64,000 nt of DNA from positions 90,896 to 154,895 of the forward strand of contig JAJTUP010000117.1 in NCBI GenBank assembly GCA_021399435.1, in the 5' to 3' direction. Source of the DNA: Diaporthe sp. PMI_573. Lineage: Eukaryota > Ascomycota > Sordariomycetes > Diaporthales > Diaporthaceae. The notes under the pieces were generated by a model. It was not told where the DNA came from. It searched no databases and saw only the letters and a list, made by a program, of their open reading frames with translations. A program made the translations under genes and the position numbers. Shown piece after piece: positions 40,938 through 50,937 of the stretch (its first letter is position 1; every line of letters begins with the position of its first letter).

Positions 40938-41666
40938 CTGCTCCACGCATACGTTCGCAAACTCGTTTGTAACAGGGGCCAGAAGCGCTTTCTGTACCTC
41001 GACAGACGGGTTGAGGTACGAGAATATAGCCCGAAGTCTATCATCTTCAACAACTTCGAAGGACTGGTTGGATGCAATAACCCACTCCACCAGAAGGCGC
41101 TGGAATTGGCTCCGGTCGAAATATTTGATATACGTATTGGCTAGCAACTGCTCCCGCGGTTGCGTGATATCCAGGCCCAGTTTGGTGACGATAGTGGCAA
41201 CTGCTGGCTGTTGACTGTTGCGCTCAGAATGTATTTGCTTCTGGGACTTCGTCTTGCCTTCGGGCGCTCGAATACGATGGCTTTCAAATAGGTGATCCAT
41301 GGCGTTTTGCAGTCCTTTCCAGGCTATACTCCTCGGCTTGGGGTTATTCTGTATAATACACTGGTGACAGACCCAGATGCGCTTTTTCATGTTCTGGATA
41401 TCGTACCCGTAGTCCCACGCCCAAGAGAGGGTATCCTTAACCTTCTCCGTCCAGATATACCCGTGGAAATGGCGGAATAGGCGTTCGTGATAGATGGCCT
41501 CGTCAGGAGACTTCGCGGGCCCAGATATCGTTGAAGAAAGGGGCGGCACAGGAGATTCGAAGATATCGGTCGACGCAGAAGGCGACGGCGACGGAGGTAA
41601 TAATTCGGAGGCGGAGAAGACATCGGAAGTCACGATAGTCTCATTCGGGGAGTCGCAAACGGCCAT
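40938..41666 (-). CDS. hAT-5 transposase N-terminus (BED finger), possible fusion exon
   Basis: ATG at 41666 (MAVCDSPNETIV). After a Ser/Pro-rich start, residues about 75-135 form a BED-type zinc finger: WTEKVKDTLSWAWDYGYDIQ leading to WVCHQCIIQNNPKPRS and KGLQNAMDHLFESH. Next comes the start of the transposase core (EQLLANTYIKYFDRSQFQRL, RLRAIFSYLNPSVEV), closely like hAT-3. The catalytic Asp residues are not reached. The frame is open with no stop and contains two phase-0 donors (GTATGC at 40952, GTAATC at 40937) compatible with the Zn2Cys6 exon at 40839. BED fingers bind DNA, so a spliced product would carry a new DNA-binding domain. Confidence 0.65.
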
Positions 41667-41786
41667 TTCGAAAGGTTGATATAATGGACTTGTGGGAGAT
41701 ATGGTGTGGTGTGCGGAAAAGTTGTATGCGGGCAAGATTTCAAGGCGCTTTTTGGAAGCCACGCGTCTCTGATATTCGTTAACAGT

Positions 41787-41822
41787 GGGGATGTGGCAGT
41801 GGTGGCAGTGGTGGCAGTGGTG
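41787..41822 (+). repeat. 9-bp tandem repeat in the hAT-5 leader
   Basis: About four copies of GTGGCAGTG upstream of the BED-finger ATG. Confidence 0.8.
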
Positions 41823-42065
41823 GGGTCCAACCCCCTCCAAAACACCAAAATATGGCCCAACGTCAACCTTTCGGAAGGCTGGGAATAGCCTCACTTCTGG
41901 GCAAAAACTCGACCCTAGATACACCTAGATACATCAATTACATCAATGGAGGTCTGAAATTGAGTGTATTGACGTGTAAAATTGTTCCAGTGGAGTGTAC
42001 GTGGATGTACGTGTAGCGTACACCTACATCAATAAGTGTATCTGGTGTAATGGATCGGGACCCTG

Positions 42066-42972
42066 CCTAGACGACATACATAGCATCACCAGCTACGCGA
42101 AACCGTCCCGGTGTCTGCGTTTTGGAGGGGGGTAGTGTGACGGCAGCGACGGTCAAGCAAACCCTGGCCGTCACAAGGCCCTAACCCTGAGCCCCACAGT
42201 TGCGTCAAGACTTTTACGCAGTCCAGGGATCGCATGAGCTTCGCTCTCCCTTTTTCCTTCTTTCTCTTTAGCTTAGAATATTCGTTGATAGCGCCAATAG
42301 ACCCAGCTCCCATGCTGCATCTCGCGCTGGCCGTGACAGCCTACACCAAAAAGTGGGTGGTCGAAATCCGGGGGTGGTCGGAATCCGGGCCACCTACGTT
42401 ATTTTGTCCCTCTTAACACCCGACAGAACGTCATCTCTCGATTACGGTCGCACACAACAACTAGCAATAGCAGCAACAATACTAACAACCTCAAGCCGTC
42501 AACACAAAGTCTTGGAGATGCGGACTGTACAAATATTCAGCCTTGCTCAAGGGAATCAAATCCATCCCGTCCTGTGTAAAAGTCCATGCAGAGACGTGAA
42601 GCGACAGTTTTGCGGTGTCGTAAGTAATAGAACAGGGTGAAATGTGACAGAAAAAAACAAAGGACAAAACAAGGACGTGCGCACGAAACAGGGATATCTT
42701 GATGCGTTTGCCCCAGCTCAAGCGGACCCGGATGGTCCAGCAACAACATCGTCTTCGGAGCTCGGCGTAATCCTCAGCCTCGATGATGTCTTCTTCTTCT
42801 TCGCGGTGGCCTTCTTCGCTGACGCACGCGGGGGGCGCCAGTTTGCGAAGTCCTGAGAGTCCTCGGGAGGGGGATTGTATAGGGGATTGTATGGAATGTT
42901 TGGGTCGGTAACAGTTTCTCCGCGGTGCGAATAGTCGGCATCGGAGGCTATGGCATCGGCCACGATCCACAC
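42066..42972. other. Intergenic; CAP20 downstream region
   Basis: 42718-42972 continues the frame of the CAP20-like gene beyond its TAG for 84 codons (see findings). No separate gene is supported. Confidence 0.4.
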
Positions 42973-43692
42973 CTAATTGTTGTTGACCTTGTTGTCCACA
43001 GCATTATGGGCCTCCTCCTTCGTGCTCTGGAAATCACCAATGAATCTGACAGTTTCGCCGGTGAGGACGAGGGCAGTAGCGATGGCAGCCTTGCCGGTGG
43101 AGATCAGGGCGAAGCCGGAGTCATTGCCACCGTTGGCCATCTTGTACTCGCTGGAGTAGGTGCTCATGACATGGTCGCGGCCCTCGAGACCCTTGTGGTA
43201 TGGGAGCAAGACGAGGCCCTTGGCATCGGTGTACAGCTCCTTGGTGGGCTTCTTGACGGCGGGGAAGCGCTCATCGACCTTTGACAGGGCTTTGTCGCCG
43301 AGGTCGTCTGCCTTCTTGACGTAGGGCTGGACATATTGGTAGGGGCCGTTAAAGTAGGGCACGATGGGAGCGGCAAAGGTCTGGTAGGCCGAGTCGCCGA
43401 GCTGGATGGACTTTGCGCCGTGAGGGTTCGACTTGAAGGTCTCAATGCCATCGTGGACAATGTGATAGCCGTACAGGTGCTTTGTTGAGTTACCTTTGGC
43501 TCTGAACACGGGAGACTCGCGGAAAGAGGTTGGTTTCGTGCACAAAGCGGTTCAGCGCAACCGGCTTACGGAACTGGTTTCCGCTGTAGTCGTACAGGGG
43601 AAGTTGGTGAAGGCTCGCTGCAAAGGAAAGAGGGTGTTTACCTTCAGGAATGAAGACCGCGGTACATCACCGTTGATCTGAGGTGCCGACAT
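42973..43692 (-). CDS. CAP20: CAP20/perilipin-like lipid-droplet protein, 185 aa
   Basis: Exon 1 is 43692-43642 (17 codons, MSAPQINGDVPRSSFLK) and exon 2 is 43479-42973. They are joined by a 162-nt phase-0 intron (GTAAAC donor, ACAAAG acceptor). Splicing yields the family start SSFLKHLYGYHIVHDGIETF. Next come SIQLGDSAYQTFAAPIVPYF, VQPYVKKADDLGDKALSKVD, FPAVKKPTKELY and DHVMSTYSSEYK. The length (185 aa) matches fungal CAP20 of plant pathogens and the MPL1 perilipin of insect pathogens. These proteins coat lipid droplets and influence appressorium turgor or lipid storage. A short hydrophobic stretch near the end (AAIATALVLTGETV) could touch the droplet surface. No damage seen. Confidence 0.88.
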
Positions 43693-46498
43693 TGTGGGAT
43701 GTGGGCTTTGCTGACGTGACGATAGTGGCGTAGGTTGGATTGGGATGCGAGGTAGCAAGGGACGAGATCTGACTCGTATATGGAAAGGTCGATTGAGATC
43801 TGACAAGCTGATGAGGGCGTACAGTATGCGTGTGGGTGTGTGTGCGTTTCAAAGCTACAGAGCGGGTGGTGTGAAGCTTGTTCTAAGTTCTGACGCGTGA
43901 TCTGTGATGATGCGGAGGGGAAAGGTCGAAGGTAGTAGAAGAGAGCCGGGGAGAAGGTTGAGAGCAAAGCGCGTGCGAGTGCTTGCGTGCGTGTGTGGGA
44001 GAGTGAGCAAAGGGGTAGCTCTGGTCGGCATGTGAGACTAGGACACGATGCGAACTTGAAAGCAGGAGGGGGGAAGAGAAGGGGAAGTCTTGGGAAGGAG
44101 ACGGCAGGTGGTGGAATGGAAGCTAAAAAAGAAGGAACGCGTTTCTTCTCGTGCCCCAGGTGCTGCCAGAGCCACAGGCTTGTTGTGCGGTTATCGAGTG
44201 GACTGACGCCACGCGCGCTGGTCGCACGGAGTACCGTCTTCCTACTCTTGGACATCGCCGCCTGAGAAGGGAGGGAAAAGACTGGCACCTGGAATGGGAC
44301 AGAACCAGACAGAACAGAGCGGGGGAGCACCTTCTCTCTAACTCCGTACTTGCCTTTGGCCGAGCTCGCACTTTCCCACCTGACCTTCCTGCCCGTCATA
44401 AACTCATCTGCTGCTACTGCAGCACTATTACCAGAAGTGTTCGTCGGTCGAAAGCATCTGCAAGTTCCCAGAGCCTCTATCACATTACGCACATCCGCAG
44501 AGGTACATGAGCATACATCCTGAGCGCTGTGGTGGGGCTTGCCGTTGCTCTGCGAAAAAGAAAAGCTGCCAGGCCAGGGTCCCCCTTGCGGCCCCAAGAA
44601 CCCTGTTCTTGATGCCTGTCCAAAGCATGTGAAAGATGGCTTCGAGCTTGCTCGCCTCCACCAAAACTGCCAAAGCAGCTGCTTCTCCTGCTTCTTGATA
44701 CCCGTCGTAATCCCCTCCGACGTCGACGGCCACCCAATCACACTCCTGGTAATCTCCCTTGTGCACGCATGGCATCGCATCGCCCTGCATCAAAACCCGC
44801 AGCTCTGATACGGGCGACAAACAGGCTTTGGCAATGTGGGCAGGGAAGGGTGAAGCGGCACAGCCAATTCGAATGAGGGTCTGGATCTGGAGAAGCGACT
44901 CTGTCCGTCGTACATCAGCCTCCAATAGACAGGGTGTCACTGCATGCTGTGTCACCCAAATGCGGGATCACGTGTTCCTTCTCGCCCTGGTCTGCCCCAT
45001 GGTGGCTGACAAGATTGAGACAAGGGAGCATCATTCACACGAGCATGCAAAAAGTCATCCAAAGTCTCTGGACAAACTCAATCGGGGCCACCCCACAGCC
45101 AAGGGTCGTTGAGCTCAACCTCGGGAGGTTACCCTGTATGATTCTGACGGCTGCAGCTGCTCGCCTCCCCGGGTCCGAGCTACCCGATGCCATCTACAAC
45201 ACCACGACAGCCTCCAGTTCAGGCCAGGCTGGGGGCCAGGTCGTCAGAAAGTACATGTCAAACAATCGAGGTCGGCCTGTCACGACAGCTTCACCAACCC
45301 ACACCACGCCACATCACGCCACACGTTGCAGCCGAGAGACTCCTCAGTGGCTACCACCTCGTCCATTACCGGCTCCGATAGGGCAATTCCATGGGAAGGC
45401 CAAAAAGCGGATGATCTACACTACCCAAATTGCCTTATGACAGGGCTGTCAACTGGAAGTCACATCCTGCATGTGAGACCACAAGACTTGGCTGGCTGGC
45501 TGGCTGCCTCAACTGCTCTCGGACAGATGCGACTGGCAGTGGACAGACATTTCCAGTTCCTCACCAGGCCTATTTGTAGCGTCGATAGGCCAATGGCAAC
45601 CCTGGAGCTGACATTGCCATGACGCCGAGCAGACGTCTCTATCGCCGACACGTTCAGTGAGTGCACTCGCCCTTCCTCTCCCCACACGTGGTGGCAAAAG
45701 TAACAACACATCCCTCCCCTCTCCAAATGACACGGGGCTAGTGGCATTCTACTTTAGGTTGATCTACAGCCAACAAGGCGTTGAAAGCTTAATAAAGAGC
45801 CCTTAGACTGCCTTGATTGGTTGCATCGTGGCGATGGCTCGCCGCCATTACAACTGGCTGTCCGCCTCCTTTCTTTGACATTCGGGAGCTGTTGTCATGT
45901 GAAAATGGTCTGAGGCTGCGGACGGGCTTCCAATGGCGGTTCTAGTAGTTGGCGTGCGTGACGCCAGTCGCGACGTGCGTCAAGCGTTGGCCCATCTTGA
46001 TGGTCGCGTCGTGGCCACGGCTAACAGCTAGAGTAATGGCTGTTCAATTCTTCTCACCGCTACCAAGACAAGGTCCGCAACCCGCTTTCCGAGACCCGAA
46101 AATAGGAACGAGACAGAAGGCCAGCTGGGAGTGCGTCTATGGCTTCGCCAACTAGGCGGCAAAGACGACGACTGCTAGAAGGAAGTCTGCCCAGAGTTTC
46201 TGCGACCAATCCAGCCGGCCAACGGCAGAGAGCTGATGTCATTCTGACCCCAAAAATTTACCAACTATGACGGCACTTCTAAATCGGCGAAGAGGGTATG
46301 ATGGCCCTTTATCGTTGTTAAATTGCGAGGTTGGTAGGGCCGTCTGAACACTACCGCGTCACTCCCCCCAGGCCGTCTCTTCTCGCCCCTGCTTCCGCGA
46401 GGCTCATGAAGCTCATTTAGCGGCTCTATTTTCGAACCACACACGATCATACCAGTTTCCTTCCACATAATCGGTCTCAGCTATCCTATATATTTAAC
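43693..46498. other. No supported gene, 2.8 kb
   Basis: Contains the CAP20 upstream region. Several ORFs of 85-160 codons overlap on both strands, but none has a domain or consistent splice signals. Confidence 0.45.
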
Positions 46499-46973
46499 AT
46501 GGCAAAGATGGACGGGCAGCATCTCCTACCTAGCTTTGGGCCCTGCGATCCACAGCCAGCCATGATCGGGTCGGTAGGCTGGCGAGGCCGCCAGCCACAT
46601 TCGTCCATTCGTGCTCCTAGCCAAGACACCAGTGAGCCTGTCGAGACAACAATTGAACCGGATGACTTGCGGGCCATGAGCCCGCGGATGACAAGCGAGG
46701 ATGTTGAAGCGTTGGAGCGTGAAATGCATACTGAACTGCGCCGGTTAGTGGAGACTGGGATCTGCTGTGAACGCTAGATGTGTCCAAGGGTGGCCGTCTT
46801 GGGAATTGCTCACTGACGTTTGTTCCTGCGGACCTAGGCATGCGAAGGCGTTGCAGGACTCCCTAATCCTCGTCTTTAACCACGTCGAGGCAGTTAAGAA
46901 GGGACATGAGAAGCTAGACAGCAACAACAAGTTGCTGCAGAAGTATATTGGAGATTTGACTAGCATGCGCTAG
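46499..46973 (+). CDS. Short coiled-coil (SCOC/Slo1-like) protein, 126 aa
   Basis: Exon 1 is 46499-46743 and exon 2 is 46838-46973. The 94-nt intron (GTTAGT donor, CTGAC branch, CTAG acceptor) is in phase 2 and completes an Arg codon. The N-terminal ~60 residues are polar and variable. From about residue 65 the protein is a continuous coiled coil: SEDVEALEREMHTELRR, ALQDSLILVFNHVEAVKKG, HEKLDSNNKLLQKYIGDL. That spacing and the Asn-rich end match the SCOC/Slo1 family of small coiled-coil proteins, which work with Arl-type GTPases on Golgi or vacuolar membranes. The small size and conserved C-terminus make the gene credible despite the short exons. Confidence 0.75.
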
Positions 46974-48194
46974 AACATGGCTTCGGGCAGCCACGAGAAG
47001 TACTGAACCTTTCGTGGGAAGTTTTTGTCGTTCTCCCGAGACCGACACGCAACAACAGCTGGAACCCGACTTTGAACTTGGTTCCAGCAACTGGAACGAA
47101 ATGTTTGGCCATTGGAATTCTGTTGGTGTGTTTTGCGGTCTCCAGACCTCCTGGGGTCTGGCCACGAGCCAGCGCAAAACTTACATTCAACTCCAGAACT
47201 GGCTGTTCTATCCCTGCTACCTCAAGAACCAGCTAGTCCCTGCTGCCTTCAGGAATGGATGCGCACCATCACATTCATGCAGCCTCCAAAACTGGCTTCT
47301 CCATTCCTTTAACATCTAGAAACGGCTCTTGGTCTTCCAAACATAGCCTCCAAGAGTGGCTGCTTCCCACCCAAATCCTGCTACTTCTGGAAGTGCTACC
47401 CCACCTAAACGATCCATTCTTCCTCCAGAAACGGTTCCCCTCTGTAGTGCGCACGATTCTCCTCTTGACCATCGGGCTTGCCCTGGGCAGAATCCAGCCC
47501 TAGATACTTTGGGCTGCTGGGGTCTAGATCCATCTGGACATCAGAATCTTCCAACCTCATCGCTCGGAACCGATGTGTTAAGGTCTCTACAGCGTCGTCG
47601 AGTGTTCAGGACAAATCATTCATCAGGTTGGTCTACATATGTTTGCTTACTAGGTTGACGAAGGGGCCTACGCCGACTTATATCTCGAGTGAATAGCATG
47701 CTATGTCTCCGCTCCGGCTTGCTGGACGATCGTACCAAGAAGGCTTAGCGACCACGATCCGTGGTCCAGGATTCTGGGAGTCCGAGTCATCTGACACGTA
47801 GATTAAGTAAGGTCAGCCACCCAGCTTTTCATCTAGGATATCCAGAAGTCAGGACTGTGACCGAAACCTGGGCTACGCAATGAGTCCATCCTGTTCACAG
47901 GCACCACATAAACAGCCGGCTCTACGTAACATCATTCGGGTTTCTGGTGTTCTTTGTCGCCCTACTCCCCCATCTAACTATCACAATAGACAGCCACGCA
48001 TCAAGTCAAATTGCGACAAACACACCTCAGCTCAGCCTTCGTCGCGCTTGCCTCGGAGGCGATGTCCCACGTTTTGTTCAGCGGCCGGTCGACCAAGTCG
48101 ACAGGGTATTTCTATCAAAGGACGCCGACCTAGTGGCTGGGTTGTCGAGCTAGTGTGATTCAGCGGCGGCGAGATGATCCTTCCGACTTGGGAG
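46974..48194. other. No supported gene; degenerate tandem repeat
   Basis: 47180-47450 holds about eight divergent copies of a ~30-36-nt unit around CTCCAGAACTGGCTGCTTCC. No gene is recognised in the remainder. Confidence 0.5.
47180..47450 (+). repeat. Degenerate ~30-36-nt minisatellite
   Basis: Variants include TCCAGAACTGGCTGTTCTAT, CTCAAGAACCAGCTAGTCCC, CTCCAAAACTGGCTTCTCCA, CTCCAAGAGTGGCTGCTTCC and CTCCAGAAACGGTTCCCCTC. Spacing is irregular. Confidence 0.6.
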
Positions 48195-49429
48195 CAGAGT
48201 GTGTAATCAACCAACTACTTCCAATCGTTGGATCCGTTGGATCCTCCAACTGTGGGTCCAACTCAACTGAGATCTCGCTCCCCGTGCTTGGCAACCAGCC
48301 AATTCAGAGGTCCAGTTGATTGGGTTTGGATCCAACCGGATCCAACTCGTTCCATTCAGTGCGAGACCCCGGCGCCGTAACTTTGACCCCACATTCACCT
48401 TCCCAGTTATGCCCGCTGGCCAATGATCGGCCGCTGAGGGGCATCATCCCAAGCCGAACCCGACAAACCTTTTCTCCACGTTAGGATGATGGTTTCGGTT
48501 GCAAGATACATCCGGTACCGTAGATTATACAGTGCCGTGGCTGTACCTGCTAACACGCCTTTGACCATATGAGAGCTTCGCGATTTGCACACGACGCGTC
48601 GGATCGCGTGGCGGTTTCTCAACGCGTCAATTGTCCCTGCAGACGGCCTGGAAAGGCTGCGCTGTCGTGTCCGATAAAATGGAGGCGAAGGACGTTAGCC
48701 TTTGGGCGTCAAATGTTGCAGTACGTCTCCGCTGAAGGGATCCATAGTACTCCTTCGCTGAAAGACTCCAGGAGTCTAGCTTCCCAGCCGCCAACACCAT
48801 GGATGTCGATTCCCAGGACATTTTCTTGGGCCAAGCAGGCTCTGAAACGTCGTGGACCCTACATTCGTCTCCCTGCCCGTCAAGGCTCTCTGCTCGGCAA
48901 ACGCAAAAGGGCGCATCCAGATGGCAGAGCGAAATATCCTTCGCAACGGCGCCCAGCGCTTGATGAGTACGAACGTTATATCCAGACTTTTACCCCCGCC
49001 GACGACAAATACCAATTCAGCCCTCTTTCTTGGTGGAAGGAGCACGAAATGGAGTATCCGAACCTCTCTCGAATGGCCTCTGACTTGCTGTCTATCCCTA
49101 CAATGTCAGCAGAAACTGAAAGGTCGTTCAGTAGCGCGGGAAAGATGGTTTCACCTTTACGAACTCGTCTTGATCAACACACAATTGGGATGGCGCAGAG
49201 TATGCGGTCATGGAGCAGGGAGGGTATTGTGCTACCCTCGTGGTAGTGATAAGTGGGATCGACGTTAGGACGTGAAGATCGGAGATATCCGTTGGTCCGA
49301 AACAACCAACTGCAATCCAACTGAGAGCAGCCTCATCCAACTCCAATCCAACTGAAACATACTTGCCCGGATGTCAATCCAACTGCGAGGAGGTACCAGT
49401 TGAGTTGAATTGGTTGATTACGCACTCTG
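48195..49429 (+). mobile_element. hAT-6: deleted hAT element, 1.2 kb
   Basis: Terminal repeats CAGAGTGTGTAATCAACCAA (left) and CAGAGTGCGTAATCAACCAA (inverted right) differ at one base. Both ends have clusters of ATCCAACT subterminal repeats (48210-48350 and 49300-49420). The flanking octamers CTTGGGAG and CGGTGGCG do not match, so the target duplication is lost. Only the end of a transposase lies inside. Confidence 0.85.
48720..49246 (+). pseudogene. hAT-6 transposase C-terminal remnant
   Basis: The frame encodes LSWWKEHEMEYPNLSRMASD, LLSIPTMSAETERSFSSAGK and MVSPLRTRLDQHTIGMAQ, then MRSWSREGI, which is the hAT dimerisation region, ending TAG at 49244-49246. No BED finger or catalytic core is present, so the element is non-autonomous. 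Confidence 0.85.
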
Positions 49430-50937
49430 CGGTGGCGGCGGGCACGGCCGAGGGCCGCGATGTGCACGATGTTCTATACCTGAGCGCAGGGTTTGCGGGG
49501 TGGTTGAGACTAGTTCTAGCAAGCGGTGCATAAGATGGGTGGCGAAATTCACGTCCCCTCCCTTTTCCTACAGGGTATTCCTCCTTCCCTCTCCCGCTTC
49601 CCTTCTGGCTATGGCATGATGATGGCTGTGAGGTTACACAGACAGGCCCATCTAGATGTGGGGGCGAGAGGGCGGGGACGAATCCGATTGTCCAGTTTCC
49701 ACCCTGCCAGCCAGTTGTAACTTGGGGGACGTTAGCTCGACCGGGTGCATGGTCTACTCCTTAGTCACCCAGCAAGGAAGCATCACCACCTACCTCATCA
49801 CAGGGGCTGAGTGGCGGATCAATGGGCTGCCCTGGCCGTGTGCGTGCACTTCCAAGGCCTGTAAGATGAGACAGCAGGTAAGAGGACAGAAGGGCAAAAG
49901 CCTGGGTTTGGACACCAGTCATGCCATACCGGGACGGGTAGCAGCGCTGCCCAAGGGACGGGATTGCTGTGATGGATATTTGCGACTTGATACAAGGTTA
50001 TGGAGTTATACATTTGTACTTTGTCAAATGGTCTGCAGAGTAAAAGAGTCAGGTATGGGTGGTGATTGCTTGGCCATTCCAGAGCGCAATCTAGACAGGT
50101 GTGGGCCCTGGTGTGTCGGTTGGGTCTCCTCAGAATGGGACTGACATTCGTTGAGAAGGGTGGCCAGTTTGGTCAAGAAATCGCGATGGACCCTCAATTT
50201 ATACTTAGACTCGAACAATTTGTGTGGATAGAGAGATTGATGTTTTGCGGCGGCGGCTAAGTAGTTCAAGGTGGTTGTGTCACTCACTAGCCCGATCTGT
50301 CTTGTCCACGTATAGAACTATGATTTTTCGTGGCGGGGAAAAGCGGGAGAAAAAATTGGGCTTTTTTTTTTAGGCCAGTGAAATCAGCGCTGGTGATGAG
50401 ACTCCATTCTAGATGTCAGAAAACGACAATCACCGCAAGCAAGAGTGGTTGGATAGAAAAGCAGAAAAGACGGTCGTGGCCAAGTAAGAACAGACCCACC
50501 CCCCTGGCCAACCTCATATTCTAGGCCAAAGGCACCGCAAGGCCTGTGCTGATATGGTTCTCAAGCGGTGCGCCCTGCCCCTGGAGTCCACGTTGTCAAC
50601 AACATTGAACAAGCTGAAACAGACCACTACGTCGTACCTATACCCCCACTTTCGTAATCTGCGAGCACCGCGCTATCTGCCAGTACTTCCATCTTTTCGT
50701 GCGCGTTCCCAAGGTGAAGTCGATCTGGGGCACTTGGAATAGTAGCCAGAGGGAATGTCGTACGGTGCTATATCTGGCGGGGGCGACTTGGAGAGGATGT
50801 GCGTTGGTCCTGATCGCTGATTTGGTTCTCATACATGCTCATACCAAGTAAAGCCCCTGGTGGCATCGCAGGCCCGGCGTCGTCGTGCCCACGACCACTA
50901 CCACGCCCCGTTGTGGTATATCAGGCAGGCAAGCTAC
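49430..50937. other. No supported gene
   Basis: Intergenic between hAT-6 and the 3' end of the Zn2Cys6 gene. ORFs are short and domain-free. A nine-base T run lies at about 50363. Confidence 0.45.

Larger units (their letters stand above)
40880..42065 (-). mobile_element. hAT-5, 5' portion only
   Basis: The 5' terminus CAGGGTCCCGATCC (inverted on the plus strand, ending at 42065) is followed by subterminal TACATCAAT/TGTACG repeats (41920-42060) and a transposase N-terminus. The 3' part of the element is missing: hAT sequence gives way, near 40880, to the end of an intron of the Zn2Cys6 gene. No target duplication can be tested because one end is lost. Confidence 0.7.

Noticed and set aside
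43644..44780. 378-codon minus ORF upstream of CAP20
   Set aside because: Composition looks non-coding, it overlaps CAP20 exon 1 in another frame, and it has no domain.
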